NCBI RefSeq assembly: GCF_002355155.1
Contig: NZ_AP017369.1
Span: 744,001 to 808,000 of the forward strand
Reading direction: 5' to 3'
DNA length: 64,000 nucleotides
Source: Corynebacterium suranareeae
Lineage (GTDB): Bacteria; Actinomycetota; Actinomycetes; Mycobacteriales; Mycobacteriaceae
Shown here piece after piece: positions 48,402-58,505 of the stretch. The translations under genes and the position numbers were made by a program. Numbering within the stretch: the first letter of the stretch is position 1; the number at the start of each line of letters is the position of its first letter. The notes under the pieces were generated by a model. It saw only the letters and a program-made list of their open reading frames with translations, was not told the origin of the DNA and ran no database searches.

Positions 48402-48701
48402 TTACACTGCGATTGGTTGTTTCCGCTCGTTGTTACGGAGGATAACCAGCCGTTCGGACTCTGATAGCCCGCCCCATACTCCATAAGGTTCTGCTACTGC
48501 TAGGGCATGCTTGCGGCATGATTCTAGAACTGGGCAGGACGCACAAATAGCTTTTGCGCGAAGCTCTCGACGCTGACGAGCACGACCGCGCTCGCCGTCA
48601 GGGTGGTAGAACACATCGGAGGTTTCGCCACGGCATGAGCCATGCAACTGCCAGTCCCAGAAGTCGGCATTTGGTCCTGGAAGCTGGTGAGGCAATGTCA
48701 T
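48402..48701 (-). CDS. WhiB-family iron-sulfur regulator (WhiB3-like)
   Basis: Redox-sensing transcription factor that binds sigma A through a [4Fe-4S] cluster. 99 residues from ATG 48701, chosen because GGGAG lies 9 nt upstream; a reading from 48803 adds 34 unlikely residues. Cluster cysteines: Cys23, Cys53, Cys56, Cys62 (AICASCPVLESC). The GVWGG turn (75-79) and basic end (RNNERK) are typical. It lies next to sigD, as whiB3 does in M. tuberculosis, so it is the WhiB3-type member. Confidence 0.92.
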   Translation of the reverse strand: MTLPHQLPGPNADFWDWQLHGSCRGETSDVFYHPDGERGRARQRRELRAKAICASCPVLESCRKHALAVAEPYGVWGGLSESERLVILRNNERKQPIAV

Positions 48702-49138
48702 CTTCAAATACTCCCTATTCTTAGCTACTTGTTGTAGCTGTGAATCATCTTTTAAATCGTCTTCTTCGTGGGTGTTCGCCCGAGAACACAGTGTTGACCG
48801 CAATGATGAACAAATTGTGACTAATTAGTGACGCAAAGCTGACTAGTTGGCCATCTATAGACGAACTTAAGCCAGTACGCGCATTCTGACCTGCGGTTAT
48901 AGGCCCAGATGAATCTCCGGTGAATTCTTATTATTCGCTTGTTTTTGCAGGTCAGGGCAGGGCTAAATGGGTACGTATTATCTGTCAGTATGTGAGGAAA
49001 TCAAGGGATTGGGAGTTCTAGTTGCTAAGATGGTGAAAACTCATGGGCCAAAACGCCTTTGGGTGAAACACCCCTGCATTTTCGCATGAGGGCTTTATAA
49101 ATTGTTTATTTTTTATTGATGCAGGAAGGTGCGAGATC
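48702..49138. other. Divergent intergenic region between whiB-like gene and sigD
   Basis: 437 bp with no supported gene. It must carry the promoters of both neighbours. An AGGAAGG at about 49,123-49,129 is the likely RBS for the TTG start of sigD. Nothing else stands out. Confidence 0.4.
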
Positions 49139-49705
49139 TTGGCTGACACTGAGCGCGAGCTCGCTGACCTGGTGCCGCAGGCAACGGCGGGCGATCGTCG
49201 GGCATTGCAAAGAATCATGGAGATCATCCACCCGATTGTTTTGCGTTACGCCCGCGCTCGTATCGGAGGGGGTAGGCAGCCAACGGCAGAAGATGTTGCT
49301 CAAGAAATCTGCCTTGCTGTAGCCACGTCGATTAAAAATTTCGTTGACCAGGGTCGTCCCTTCATGGCGTTTGTGTATGGCATTGCGTCCAACAAGGTAG
49401 CTGATGCTCACAGGGCGATGTCGAGGGATAAATCGACTCCAATTGAGGAAGTTCCTGAAAGCTCACCAGATACTTTTACCCCCGAAGAGTTTGCCCTGGT
49501 GAGCGATGGAAGTAACAGAGTGAGGGAACTTCTCGATCTACTGAGTGAAAAGGCACGCGACATTCTTATCTTGAGAGTAATCGTTGGTCTTTCCGCAGAA
49601 GAAACTGCAGAGATGGTGGGCAGCACCCCGGGTGCTGTGCGAGTTGCTCAACACAGAGCGCTCACGACACTTCGAAGCACACTTGAGCAGCAGGAGAACA
49701 AGTAA
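49139..49705 (+). CDS. sigD: ECF RNA polymerase sigma factor SigD
   Basis: 188 residues with sigma regions 2 (RYARARIGGGRQPTAEDVAQEI, AFVYGIASNKVADAHR, about 40-95) and 4 (LSEKARDILILRVIVGLSAEETAEMVGSTPGAVRVAQ, about 135-172). In C. glutamicum SigD governs cell-envelope integrity genes. TTG start with AGGAAGG about 10 nt upstream. It is translationally coupled to rsdA (TAATG). An internal SigD-type promoter at 49512-49537 could boost rsdA. Confidence 0.94.
   Translation: MADTERELADLVPQATAGDRRALQRIMEIIHPIVLRYARARIGGGRQPTAEDVAQEICLAVATSIKNFVDQGRPFMAFVYGIASNKVADAHRAMSRDKSTPIEEVPESSPDTFTPEEFALVSDGSNRVRELLDLLSEKARDILILRVIVGLSAEETAEMVGSTPGAVRVAQHRALTTLRSTLEQQENK
49512..49537 (+). promoter_or_regulatory. 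Candidate SigD promoter inside sigD, directed at rsdA
   Basis: GTAACA (49512-49517), 16 nt, CGAT (49534-49537): an exact fit to the published SigD form GTAAC(A/G)-N16-(C)GAT. It lies about 170 nt before rsdA, so SigD would raise its own anti-sigma factor. Confidence 0.6.
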
Positions 49706-50712
49706 TGACTCGACGTCTAAATGGTGGTGACCAGGATGGCCAAGACCACGTCAAAGGACAGCTGAAGCAGCTGTTCGATGATGACGCGTTTTTGACTGAC
49801 CTGTCCCGCGGCGTTGATCCCTCAGAGGGCTCTGATGCCCTTGCTGGCCTCCTCCTCGATTTAACTAAGGAAGCACAGGAACCACCTGCAGCAATGCCTG
49901 ATTGGTCCACGTTGCTTCCTGGTGTTTTGGATCAGGATCAGGATTCGCCAGTGGAATCCACTTCGGACACCACGGTTATGCAGGCTTCTAGCCCTGCAAC
50001 CCAAGAATTCGCACCTGTTTCTATTTCTGATACCCCAGACAACGCAACTAACGAAGCTGATTCTGGCACTGTTGTTCCACTTGCCGCGCGCCGTGAAAAG
50101 CGTGCTAAGAGGGGGACAAAGAGTGCTCATACGCTTGATTCTTCAACGTCTCAGCGTAGGTCTCACCCATTCCTTCACGGTTTGGTGGGCGCAGCAGCTG
50201 CAACTCTTGTTATCGCTGGTGGTGGAGCAGCAGTGTACAACGCTGATGAAAGCTCCCCGCTGTATGGCATGAATCAGCAGTTCTTCGGCAATCAAGATTC
50301 TCCAAGTGTGGTAGAGCTTGCATCTACTTTGGAAGAAGTTGATAGCCGAACGGCTAGTGGCGATGTCGAAGGGGCGCGTGCTCTTCTAGAGCAGGCACGA
50401 GCAATGCTTGACAGCATGGATAATCGACGGGCACCAGCAGAAGAAGTCCCAGTGACCCAACCTGCACCAGCTCCAGAGACATTGACTGCAACGGTGACTG
50501 AAACCGCAAGCCCGGAACCACCGGTCACGGAAACTCAGACTGTTACCTCCACGCAGGTTCAAACAGTAACTACCACTGCAGTTGCTCCGCCGGTTTGGAC
50601 ACCTAACCCTGAGCCAACAGCTACGACCACCACACCGTTACCGGGTGATGGTCAAGAAGGCGGCAATGATGGTGATTCTGGACTTGTGCCACCTCAGACA
50701 CCTGGAAACTAG
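49705..50712 (+). CDS. rsdA: Anti-sigma-D factor RsdA
   Basis: Membrane protein that holds SigD inactive. The N-terminal cytoplasmic segment (about 1-60, with the QLFDDDAFLTDLSRGVDPS sigma-binding stretch) is followed by an acidic linker. One transmembrane helix is at about 157-178 (HGLVGAAAATLVIAGGGAAV). The outer part is Thr/Pro/Glu-rich (about 240-335) and unstructured. Length and layout match RsdA; signal-driven proteolysis of such anti-sigma factors is the usual release route. Confidence 0.9.
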   Translation: MTRRLNGGDQDGQDHVKGQLKQLFDDDAFLTDLSRGVDPSEGSDALAGLLLDLTKEAQEPPAAMPDWSTLLPGVLDQDQDSPVESTSDTTVMQASSPATQEFAPVSISDTPDNATNEADSGTVVPLAARREKRAKRGTKSAHTLDSSTSQRRSHPFLHGLVGAAAATLVIAGGGAAVYNADESSPLYGMNQQFFGNQDSPSVVELASTLEEVDSRTASGDVEGARALLEQARAMLDSMDNRRAPAEEVPVTQPAPAPETLTATVTETASPEPPVTETQTVTSTQVQTVTTTAVAPPVWTPNPEPTATTTTPLPGDGQEGGNDGDSGLVPPQTPGN

Positions 50713-50723
50713 GTAAAAATTTT

Positions 50724-50767
50724 AAAAACTGCTAGCACCTGTAAGAAGGTTGCTAGCAGTTTTTTTA
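50724..50767. terminator. Terminator after rsdA, possibly bidirectional
   Basis: AAAAACTGCTAGCA (50724-50737) pairs with TGCTAGCAGTTTTT (50751-50764), then further T. The run of A on the left gives T on the minus strand, so it can also serve the converging DUF5319 gene. Confidence 0.9.
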
Positions 50768-51142
50768 TTTGGCTTCTAAACCGTCAAGATAGCCAATGCA
50801 ATAGTCCCATGGCACATAGGCATCAACGTTTGGTTTTGCACTTGGTTCATGCACAGGGCTGAGCTCACCGCTTAGGGTGGCGCGCATGTTGGCTGCCATG
50901 ATGTCCCAGTCGTAGTAGTGGAATTCTTCGCAGTCCTCACACATAAAAAAGACACCTTCGATGCCACGTGGGCCGAGGACCTTTTTAAATTCCAGCACTA
51001 GCCGAAGATCTTGGCGCACATGGATGCGTTCTTCTTCGGTAATAGGTGGGTGTTCAAAGGGGTCATCGTCGGTGATAAACGATGCCGGGTCATTTGGATC
51101 ATCGGCAAACGGGTCGCGGGGCATCATCGCATCAAAGTTCAC
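50765..51142 (-). CDS. DUF5319 protein (Rv3412-like)
   Basis: Small acidic cytoplasmic protein, about 125 residues from GTG 51142. A longer reading to 51178 adds 12 residues. The N terminus is MNFDAMMPRDPFADDPNDP; the middle carries VFFMCEDCEEFHYYDWDIM, whose Cys-x-x-Cys and His could bind a metal; the end is VPWDYCIGYLDG. It occupies the position of M. tuberculosis Rv3412 between sigD and guaB2. Function unknown. Three copies of an AACCCAACTATA-like unit lie upstream (about 51,172-51,204). Confidence 0.75.
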   Translation of the reverse strand: MNFDAMMPRDPFADDPNDPASFITDDDPFEHPPITEEERIHVRQDLRLVLEFKKVLGPRGIEGVFFMCEDCEEFHYYDWDIMAANMRATLSGELSPVHEPSAKPNVDAYVPWDYCIGYLDGLEAK

Positions 51143-51287
51143 ATCACCCACCCTATTGCTAAGGGAAGTAAAACCCAACTATAAACCCAACTATAAACCC
51201 AACACCGCGCCCAAAATATTGGTGTGGAATACCGTGTGAGCTGCATCGGTTATCCGATTTAAGGACAAGCTACTAAAGTTTAGATAA

Positions 51288-52841
<1,554 letters not shown>

Positions 52842-52857
52842 ATTTTTTGCTCGACGT

Positions 52858-52893
52858 AAATAGCCTGATTTCTTCACGGAAATCAGGCTATTT
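52858..52893 (+). terminator. Terminator after guaB
   Basis: AAATAGCCTGATTTC (52858-52872) pairs perfectly with GAAATCAGGCTATTT (52879-52893), 15 bp with a 6-nt loop. Confidence 0.88.
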
Positions 52894-52960
52894 CTGGTTG
52901 TGTCGCATGACTCAGGTAAAGTCTTCGTCGTATACGACCATTTAAGGGAGGCCCGTCACA

Positions 52961-54085
52961 ATGCGTGACCATGTTGAAATTGGCATCGGCCGTGAGGCAC
53001 GACGCACCTACAGCTTGGACGATATTTCTGTCGTTTCCAGCCGCCGTACCCGTTCATCCAAAGACGTTGACACCACGTGGCATATTGATGCCTACAAGTT
53101 TGATTTGCCGTTTTTAAATCACCCAAGTGATGCTCTGGCAAGCCCTGAGTTTGTCATTGAAATGGGCAAGCAGGGTGGCCTTGGCGTGATCAATGCGGAA
53201 GGTCTGTGGGGCCGTCACGCTGATCTTGAGGCAGCTATCGCAAAGGTGATTGCGGCATATGAGGAAGGCGATCAGGCTGCAGCCACTCGCACGTTGCAGG
53301 AACTGCACGCAGCGCCACTAGATGCTGATCTGCTCAGTGAGCGCATCGCGCAGGTTCGTGAATCTGGTGAGATCGTTGCTGTGCGTGTGTCTCCACAAAA
53401 TGTTCGTGAGATCGCACCGATTGTGATCAAGGCAGGCGCTGATCTGCTGGTTATCCAGGGCACCTTGATTTCTGCGGAACACGTCAACACTGATGGCGAA
53501 GCGCTGAACCTGAAGGAATTCATTGGTTCTTTGGATGTCCCAGTTATTGCAGGTGGCGTAAACGATTACACCACTGCGCTGCACATGATGCGCACCGGTG
53601 CGGTGGGCATCATCGTTGGTGGCGGTGACAACACCAACAGCCTTGCTTTGGGCATGGAGGTATCCATGGCCACTGCGATCGCCGATGTGGCAGCGGCGCG
53701 TCGTGATTACTTGGATGAAACCGGTGGTCGTTATGTGCACATCATTGCAGATGGAAGCATCGAAAACTCCGGTGATGTAGTCAAGGCTATTGCCTGTGGC
53801 GCAGATGCTGTGGTGCTGGGTTCACCGTTGGCTCGCGCTAAAGAAGCTGCTGGAAAGGGCTACTTCTGGCCAGCAGTGGCGGCACACCCTCGTTTCCCAC
53901 GCGGTGTGGTCACCGAATCTGTGGAATTGGATGAACAAGCACCAAGCTTGGAGCAGATTCTGCATGGTCCGTCCACGATGCCGTGGGGTGTGGAAAACTT
54001 CGAAGGTGGATTAAAGCGTGCGCTGGCCAAGTGTGGCTACACCGATTTGAAGAGCTTCCAAAAGGTAAGCCTGCACGTTAATTAG
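52961..54085 (+). CDS. guaB3: GuaB3-family IMP dehydrogenase-related protein
   Basis: 374 residues, TIM barrel of the IMPDH/GMPR superfamily without CBS domains. It has the nucleotide-binding segments VPVIAGGVNDYTTALHMMR and HIIADGSIENSGDVVKAIAC, but the region equivalent to the catalytic Cys loop reads GAVGIIVGGGDNTNS. So it lacks the GSICTT motif and may not be an IMP dehydrogenase. Found beside guaB across actinobacteria. GGGAGG precedes the ATG. Its 3' end overlaps the converging exporter gene by 8 nt. Confidence 0.9.
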   Translation: MRDHVEIGIGREARRTYSLDDISVVSSRRTRSSKDVDTTWHIDAYKFDLPFLNHPSDALASPEFVIEMGKQGGLGVINAEGLWGRHADLEAAIAKVIAAYEEGDQAAATRTLQELHAAPLDADLLSERIAQVRESGEIVAVRVSPQNVREIAPIVIKAGADLLVIQGTLISAEHVNTDGEALNLKEFIGSLDVPVIAGGVNDYTTALHMMRTGAVGIIVGGGDNTNSLALGMEVSMATAIADVAAARRDYLDETGGRYVHIIADGSIENSGDVVKAIACGADAVVLGSPLARAKEAAGKGYFWPAVAAHPRFPRGVVTESVELDEQAPSLEQILHGPSTMPWGVENFEGGLKRALAKCGYTDLKSFQKVSLHVN

Positions 54086-54983
54086 GTGTGTGTACTCGCC
54101 CCTTTGCTTTGTGTTTTGAGTGGAGGGGCGCGTCGATAAGCATCTTTTTGGGCTCCCAGGTCACCCCGATGCTGGCTGCGATGACAAGGATGATCGCAGC
54201 CCATTTCAGCGCGGTGGGGATTTGGTTTAGCAGGATCCAGCCGACCGCTGCGGCGAAGGCTGGTTCGAGGCTGAGCAGGATGCTGAAGATGGGGGCGGGG
54301 AGTCGGCGTAGTGCCGAGAGCTCGAGCGAATAGGGGATAAGCGAGCCCAGAAGTGCTGTGCCAAGTGCCAGGATAAGCAGGGTGGGGGTTTCCATGATGG
54401 GGCCCATGCGCGTTGCACCCAGCGGGAACACTGCTGCTGCGCCGATGATCAGCGCGACGGCGAGGCCACTTGTACCGGGGATGAGTTGGCCGATTTTCTT
54501 TGACGCCAGGATGTAGCACACCCAAAAAATACCCGCGGTGGCCGCGAAAATAACGCCGAGTGGATGTAGTGCTTGTCCTTGAAGTGAATCAATGCCTAAT
54601 AGCGCCATGCCCAGAAATGCTAAAGCTACGCAGATGCCGTTTTTTAGAGTGCGAGCCAGCACAGCGGAGAAGATTAGCGGGCCTAGAAACTCAATGGTCA
54701 CGGCGGTACCCAGCGGAATTAATTCGATGGATGCATAAAACAGGCTGTTCATGCCTCCCAGGGATAATCCCAATAACACCACGGCAATCCATTGTTTTTT
54801 AGTCCAGGACCGCAGACGTGGGCGGATAATCAGGCACATGATCGAGCCTGCGATGAAAAGCCTTAACGAGGTGACAGCCCACGGGCCGATGTGGGGGAAA
54901 AGCTGCGTTCCAATGGCAGCACCAAATTGCAGGGACAGGGCAGAACCCATCACCATCAACACTGCTGAGGACTGTTTATTCAT
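54078..54983 (-). CDS. EamA/RhtA-type exporter (ten-helix drug/metabolite transporter)
   Basis: About 301 residues with ten hydrophobic helices in two EamA repeats (the second ending GWILLNQIPTALKWAAIILV); the C-terminal tail is basic. RhtA-like members export threonine, homoserine or other small metabolites. ATG 54983 is preceded by AAAGG; TTG 55001 is an alternative. It is divergent from a LysR gene with 108 bp between, a common regulator-exporter arrangement. One GCGTCGATAAGC copy lies near its 3' end. Confidence 0.83.
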   Translation of the reverse strand: MNKQSSAVLMVMGSALSLQFGAAIGTQLFPHIGPWAVTSLRLFIAGSIMCLIIRPRLRSWTKKQWIAVVLLGLSLGGMNSLFYASIELIPLGTAVTIEFLGPLIFSAVLARTLKNGICVALAFLGMALLGIDSLQGQALHPLGVIFAATAGIFWVCYILASKKIGQLIPGTSGLAVALIIGAAAVFPLGATRMGPIMETPTLLILALGTALLGSLIPYSLELSALRRLPAPIFSILLSLEPAFAAAVGWILLNQIPTALKWAAIILVIAASIGVTWEPKKMLIDAPLHSKHKAKGRVHTPN

Positions 54984-55035
54984 GCCTTTGATTATTGCCA
55001 AAGAAACATTTAAGGACTAGCTCGAAAAACAGCCA

Positions 55036-55054
55036 ACTATGGTTAAGTAATAGT
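55036..55054. promoter_or_regulatory. Candidate LysR operator
   Basis: ACTAT-N9-ATAGT is a T-N11-A type inverted repeat midway between the divergent exporter and LysR genes. This is the usual place for LysR binding. Confidence 0.45.
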
Positions 55055-55091
55055 GAACAATTGCTCGACGCTTTAGAGGCTTGGAGGTGAC

Positions 55092-56003
55092 ATGCTCAAT
55101 CTCAACCGCTTACACATCCTGCAAGAATTCCACCGATTGGGAACCATCACGGCAGTTGCAGAATCCATGAACTACAGCCGCTCCGCCATTTCCCAACAAA
55201 TGAGCTTGCTGGAAAAAGAAATGGGCGTGAAACTTTTTGAAAAAAGCGGCAGGAACCTGTACTTCACCGAACAGGGGGAAGTGCTAGCCAAAGAAACACA
55301 CGCCATCGTGGCGGCAGTTGATCACGCACGCGCCGCCGTGCTGGATTCACTGTCGGAAGTTTCCGGAACGTTAAAAGTCGCCTCGTTTCAATCCCTGCTG
55401 TTTACCCTCGCGCCGACCGCTATTGCGCGCCTGAACGAAGAGTACCCACACCTACAGGTGGAAATCTCCCAGCTGGAAATCAACTCCGCGCTAGAAGAAC
55501 TGCGCGCTCGCCGCGTTGATGTGGCACTCGGTGAGGAATACCCCGTGGATGTCCCCTTAGTTGATCCCAGCATTCACCGCGAAATCCTTTTCGAAGACCC
55601 CATGCTGCTGGTTACCCCAGCAAACGGCCCATACTCTGGCCTTAAATTATCAGAACTTCGCGATATCCCCATCGCGATCGATCCACCCAACCTGCCCGCC
55701 GGTGAATGGGTCCACAGGCTGTGCCGCCGCGCCGGGTTTGAACCCCGCGTGACCTATGAAACCATCGATCCGATGCTCCAAGCACACCTCGTGCGCAGCG
55801 GTTTGGCCGTGACTTTTTCGCCAACACTACTCACCCCGATGCTTGAGGGCGTGCACATCCAGCCGCTGCCCGGAAACCCCACGCGCACGCTCTACACCGC
55901 GGTCAGGGAAGGCCGTCAGGGGCATCCGGCCATTAAAGCTTTTCGACGAGCCCTCTCGCACGTGGCCAAAGAATCTTATTTGGAAGCCCGTCTAGTAGAG
56001 TGA
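55092..56003 (+). CDS. LysR-family transcriptional regulator
   Basis: 303 residues. The N-terminal helix-turn-helix (about 3-60: LHILQEFHRLGTITAVAES, YSRSAISQQMSLLEKEMG) is followed by a periplasmic-binding-protein-like effector domain (about 90-295). It probably controls the divergent EamA exporter; the signal is unknown. GGAGG precedes the ATG. guaA begins 6 nt after its stop. Confidence 0.88.
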   Translation: MLNLNRLHILQEFHRLGTITAVAESMNYSRSAISQQMSLLEKEMGVKLFEKSGRNLYFTEQGEVLAKETHAIVAAVDHARAAVLDSLSEVSGTLKVASFQSLLFTLAPTAIARLNEEYPHLQVEISQLEINSALEELRARRVDVALGEEYPVDVPLVDPSIHREILFEDPMLLVTPANGPYSGLKLSELRDIPIAIDPPNLPAGEWVHRLCRRAGFEPRVTYETIDPMLQAHLVRSGLAVTFSPTLLTPMLEGVHIQPLPGNPTRTLYTAVREGRQGHPAIKAFRRALSHVAKESYLEARLVE

Positions 56004-56009
56004 GTTCTT

Positions 56010-57581
56010 GTGAGCCTTCAGACTAATCATCGCCCAGTACTCGTCGTTGACTTCGGCGCACAGTACGCGCAGCTGATCGCACGTCGTGTGCGTGAAGCCG
56101 GCATCTACTCCGAAGTCATCCCGCACACCGCCACCGCAGACGATGTGCGCGCTAAAAACGCAGCAGCCCTCGTCCTTTCCGGCGGCCCATCTTCCGTGTA
56201 CGCCGAGGGAGCACCATCCCTAGACGCTGAGATCCTAGATCTTGGATTGCCAGTATTTGGCATTTGCTACGGTTTCCAAGCCATGACCCACGCGCTTGGC
56301 GGCACCGTGGCCAACACCGGAAAGCGTGAATACGGTCGCACCGACATCAACGTTGCCGGAGGTGTTCTCCACGAAGGCCTCGAAGCCTGCCACAAGGTGT
56401 GGATGAGCCACGGCGACGCCGTCTCTGAAGCACCAGAAGGTTTCGTAGTCACCGCGTCCTCCGAAGGTGCGCCTGTCGCAGCTTTCGAAAACAAGGAACG
56501 CAAAATGGCTGGCGTGCAGTACCACCCTGAGGTGCTGCACTCACCACACGGCCAGGCAGTTCTGACCCGCTTCCTCACTGAGATCGCAGGTCTAGAGCAA
56601 AACTGGACCGCAGCAAACATCGCTGAAGAACTCATCGAAAAGGTCCGTGAGCAAATCGGCGAAGATGGCCGCGCTATTTGTGGCCTTTCCGGTGGTGTGG
56701 ATTCCGCTGTTGCAGGTGCTTTGGTGCAGCGTGCAATTGGTGACCGTTTGACCTGTGTTTTTGTTGACCACGGTCTGCTGCGCGCAGGTGAGCGCGAGCA
56801 GGTGGAAAAAGACTTCGTCGCAGCAACCGGTGCCAAGCTTGTTACCGTTGATGAGCGCCAAGCATTCCTTTCCAAGCTGGCAGGCGTTACCGAACCAGAA
56901 GCAAAGCGCAAAGCCATTGGCGCCGAATTCATCCGTTCCTTCGAACGCGCAGTTGCCGGTGTGCTGGAAGATGCACCAGAAGGTTCCACCGTAGACTTCC
57001 TGGTTCAAGGCACCCTGTACCCAGACGTCGTGGAATCCGGTGGTGGATCTGGTACCGCAAACATCAAGAGCCACCACAACGTCGGCGGACTGCCAGACGA
57101 TGTGGAATTCAAGCTCGTTGAGCCACTGCGTGACCTCTTCAAAGACGAAGTCCGTGCCGTTGGCCGTGAACTTGGCCTGCCTGAGGAAATCGTTGGCCGC
57201 CAGCCATTCCCAGGACCAGGACTTGGTATCCGCATCATCGGTGAAGTTACCGAAGAGCGCCTGGAAACCCTCCGCCACGCTGATCTGATCGCCCGCACCG
57301 AGCTCACCGAAGCCGGACTCGATGGCGTGATCTGGCAGTGCCCAGTCGTCCTCTTGGCAGATGTCCGCTCTGTTGGCGTCCAAGGTGACGGCCGCACCTA
57401 CGGACACCCAATCGTGCTGCGCCCAGTCTCTTCTGAAGACGCCATGACTGCCGACTGGACTCGACTTCCATACGAAGTCCTTGAGAAGATTTCCACCCGC
57501 ATCACCAACGAAGTTCCAGACGTAAACCGCGTGGTTTTGGACGTAACCTCCAAGCCACCAGGAACCATCGAATGGGAATAA
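56010..57581 (+). CDS. guaA: GMP synthase (glutamine-hydrolysing)
   Basis: Converts XMP to GMP with glutamine and ATP. 523 residues. The glutaminase domain has Cys86 ([10 protein letters not shown]) and the His/Glu of [12 protein letters not shown]; the synthetase domain has the PP-loop [10 protein letters not shown] near 230; the C-terminal dimer domain ends [18 protein letters not shown]. The start is GTG 56010 without an RBS. TAGAGT at 55996-56001 is about one -10 distance away, so a leaderless message is possible despite the close upstream LysR gene. Confidence 0.97.
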   Translation: MSLQTNHRPVLVVDFGAQYAQLIARRVREAGIYSEVIPHTATADDVRAKNAAALVLSGGPSSVYAEGAPSLDAEILDLGLPVFGICYGFQAMTHALGGTVANTGKREYGRTDINVAGGVLHEGLEACHKVWMSHGDAVSEAPEGFVVTASSEGAPVAAFENKERKMAGVQYHPEVLHSPHGQAVLTRFLTEIAGLEQNWTAANIAEELIEKVREQIGEDGRAICGLSGGVDSAVAGALVQRAIGDRLTCVFVDHGLLRAGEREQVEKDFVAATGAKLVTVDERQAFLSKLAGVTEPEAKRKAIGAEFIRSFERAVAGVLEDAPEGSTVDFLVQGTLYPDVVESGGGSGTANIKSHHNVGGLPDDVEFKLVEPLRDLFKDEVRAVGRELGLPEEIVGRQPFPGPGLGIRIIGEVTEERLETLRHADLIARTELTEAGLDGVIWQCPVVLLADVRSVGVQGDGRTYGHPIVLRPVSSEDAMTADWTRLPYEVLEKISTRITNEVPDVNRVVLDVTSKPPGTIEWE

Positions 57582-57594
57582 GACTTTGATTAAG

Positions 57595-57625
57595 CGGCAA
57601 TCACCTCTCCGGTGGTTGCCGTTTA
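57595..57625 (+). terminator. Terminator after guaA
   Basis: CGGCAATCACC (57595-57605) pairs with GGTGGTTGCCG (57611-57621), one G-U pair, then TTTAGT. Confidence 0.7.
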
Positions 57626-57711
57626 GTCATTTCTCCGGGTTTTATGTGACTTTTTGGGAGTATGCTGGGAATGATTCTATTATTGCCAAGTCAGAAAGCA
57701 GGAGAGATCCG

Positions 57712-58155
57712 ATGAGCGAAATCCTAGAAACCTATTGGGCACCCCACTTTGGAAAAACCGAAGAAGCCACAGCACTTGTTTCTTACCTTGCTCAAGCTTC
57801 CGGGGACACTATTGAGGTGCATACCCTTTTCGGGGACTTAGGACTAGATGGACTCTCTGGAAACTACACCGACACTGACATCAACGGCTACGGTGACGCA
57901 TTCTTAGTGGTAGCAGCACTTTCTGTGCTGATGGCAGAAAACAAAGCCTCAGGTGGTGTGAATCTGGGCGAGCTTGGGGGATCTGATAAAACTATCCGGC
58001 TGCATGTTGAATCCAAGGAAAACACCCAAATCAACACCGCTTTGAAGTACTTTGCGCTCTCCCCAGAGGATCACGCAGCGGCAGAGCGCTTCGATGAGGA
58101 TGAGCTTTCAGAGCTCGCTGACCTTAGCGAACAACTACGCGGACAGCTGGACTAA
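57712..58155 (+). CDS. Conserved hypothetical acidic protein
   Basis: 147 residues from ATG 57712, with AGGAG 8 nt upstream; a reading from 57586 crosses the guaA terminator and is rejected. No signal peptide or membrane helix. A hydrophobic helix (GDAFLVVAALSVLMAE, about 60-78) may be the core; the end is acidic and helical (RFDEDELSELADLSEQL). TATGCT at about 57,661 could be its -10. No family recognised. Confidence 0.65.
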   Translation: MSEILETYWAPHFGKTEEATALVSYLAQASGDTIEVHTLFGDLGLDGLSGNYTDTDINGYGDAFLVVAALSVLMAENKASGGVNLGELGGSDKTIRLHVESKENTQINTALKYFALSPEDHAAAERFDEDELSELADLSEQLRGQLD

Positions 58156-58505
58156 ATTTTGCATCTAGACTGCTTCGGCTGAAGTCTCGGGGGACTCTAG
58201 GCTACTCAGGGAACAAATATGCGAATATTCACCACGAGACGCTGGATTTTAGTGGTTTGTGGTGGATATTCCCCGTTTGAAGGGGTGGAGATGCAAATTT
58301 TTGACCGATTTGGGTTCCTGGAGCCTGTTTGTGGTGAGTAGTTGATCAGTAAATTTTCAGGAATCACATTTGCCCCACGAGCCTCAAAATGAACACCTTC
58401 TAGAATCGTTTTTAAGAGCCTGAAAAGGTACCGCCGATAGGGGGAGTCGTTTGGGGAACATTGACTCCTTAAATCGGCTCCTACAGTTAAAGGAGTTGGT
58501 GCTAT
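58156..58505. other. Intergenic region with a degenerate repeat trace
   Basis: 350 bp without a gene. ACCTTCTAGAATCGTTTTTA followed by AGAGCC (about 58,394-58,420) resembles the tail of module A. The rest shows no clear structure. It lies between two genes that converge here. Confidence 0.4.
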
